From an uncultured archaeon (lineage in GTDB: Archaea; Thermoproteota; Nitrososphaeria_A; Caldarchaeales; Wolframiiraptoraceae), in contig CALJVH010000022.1 of the NCBI GenBank assembly GCA_937974645.1, forward strand, positions 1 through 42,133: DNA of 42,133 nucleotides, given 5' to 3'. Position numbers and translations under genes: made by a program. Below the pieces are notes generated by a model that ran no database searches, was not told where the DNA came from, and saw nothing but the letters and a program-made list of their open reading frames with translations. Positions 42,075 through 42,133 of the stretch are shown here, in pieces (the stretch's first letter is position 1; each line of letters opens with the position of its first letter).

Positions 42075-42133
42075 CCCATCTTGTGACTGACGGAGGAGGC
42101 CGCCTATACATCGGCGGGCCGGGTAGCGGCCCA

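Overview
The window reads as chromosomal DNA of a thermophilic archaeon, most probably of the Thermoproteota/TACK group. The reasons are archaeal-type RadA, DNA topoisomerase VI subunit A, TiaS, archaeal PheRS beta and TyrRS, archaeal ApgM phosphoglycerate mutase, an NFACT/Rqc2 protein, many TTG/GTG starts, and TATA boxes about 26-30 bases before start codons (leaderless transcripts). A 16S rRNA gene on the minus strand fills the right end. I cannot name the lineage more precisely from sequence reading alone.

Layout. 1-540: 5' part of tiaS (minus), cut by the window edge. 541-1525: a gene graveyard with a hairpin, a structured repeat, a decayed gene on the minus strand and a decayed cobalamin adenosyltransferase on the plus strand. 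1526-5420: DedA-like membrane protein, DUF59 (SufT-like) protein, MobB with an Fe-S domain, EcfT, a DUF4203-like membrane protein and a LOG-like protein. 5421-6409: a second graveyard carrying an inverted copy of the first. 6410-13955: OsmC, a small protein, ApgM, a zinc ribbon, a ThiI PP-loop protein with a cysteine desulfurase, a 12-TM transporter, an MscS-like helix protein and RadA. 13956-14445: third decayed copy of the graveyard gene. 14446-23736: small hypothetical, full-length transketolase, Rqc2/NEMF, CBS-zinc ribbon, HAD, Mut7-C, AMMECR1, MurG-like glycosyltransferase and a lone ABC-associated domain. 23729-31408: NitT/TauT-type ABC transporter, thioredoxin, PheT, HAD, a probable H/ACA guide RNA, TauE/SafE, TyrS. 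31743-40206: B12-dependent ribonucleotide reductase, Top6A, a sugar-type ABC importer with a divergent Tat-exported binding protein, a phosphoesterase and a SWIM protein.

How the genes work together. Translation and tRNA functions are prominent (TiaS, ThiI with its sulfur donor, PheT, TyrS, Rqc2, 16S rRNA). So are genome maintenance (RadA, Top6A, NrdJ, SWIM protein) and central carbon metabolism (ApgM, transketolase). Two ABC importers are incomplete: one lacks a binding protein, the other an ATPase.

Most notable observations: (1) the 16S gene contains a 172-nt ORF-less bulge-helix-bulge intron after E. coli position ~977, and it is not followed by a 23S gene; (2) three decayed copies of one unidentified gene family lie in the window, two of them with a structured ~190-205 bp tail ending in a perfect hairpin, arranged as an inverted pair; (3) a probable H/ACA sRNA lies between 29381 and 29462; (4) an AAA-associated domain, normally fused to its ABC ATPase, is a separate gene overlapping that ATPase tail to tail.
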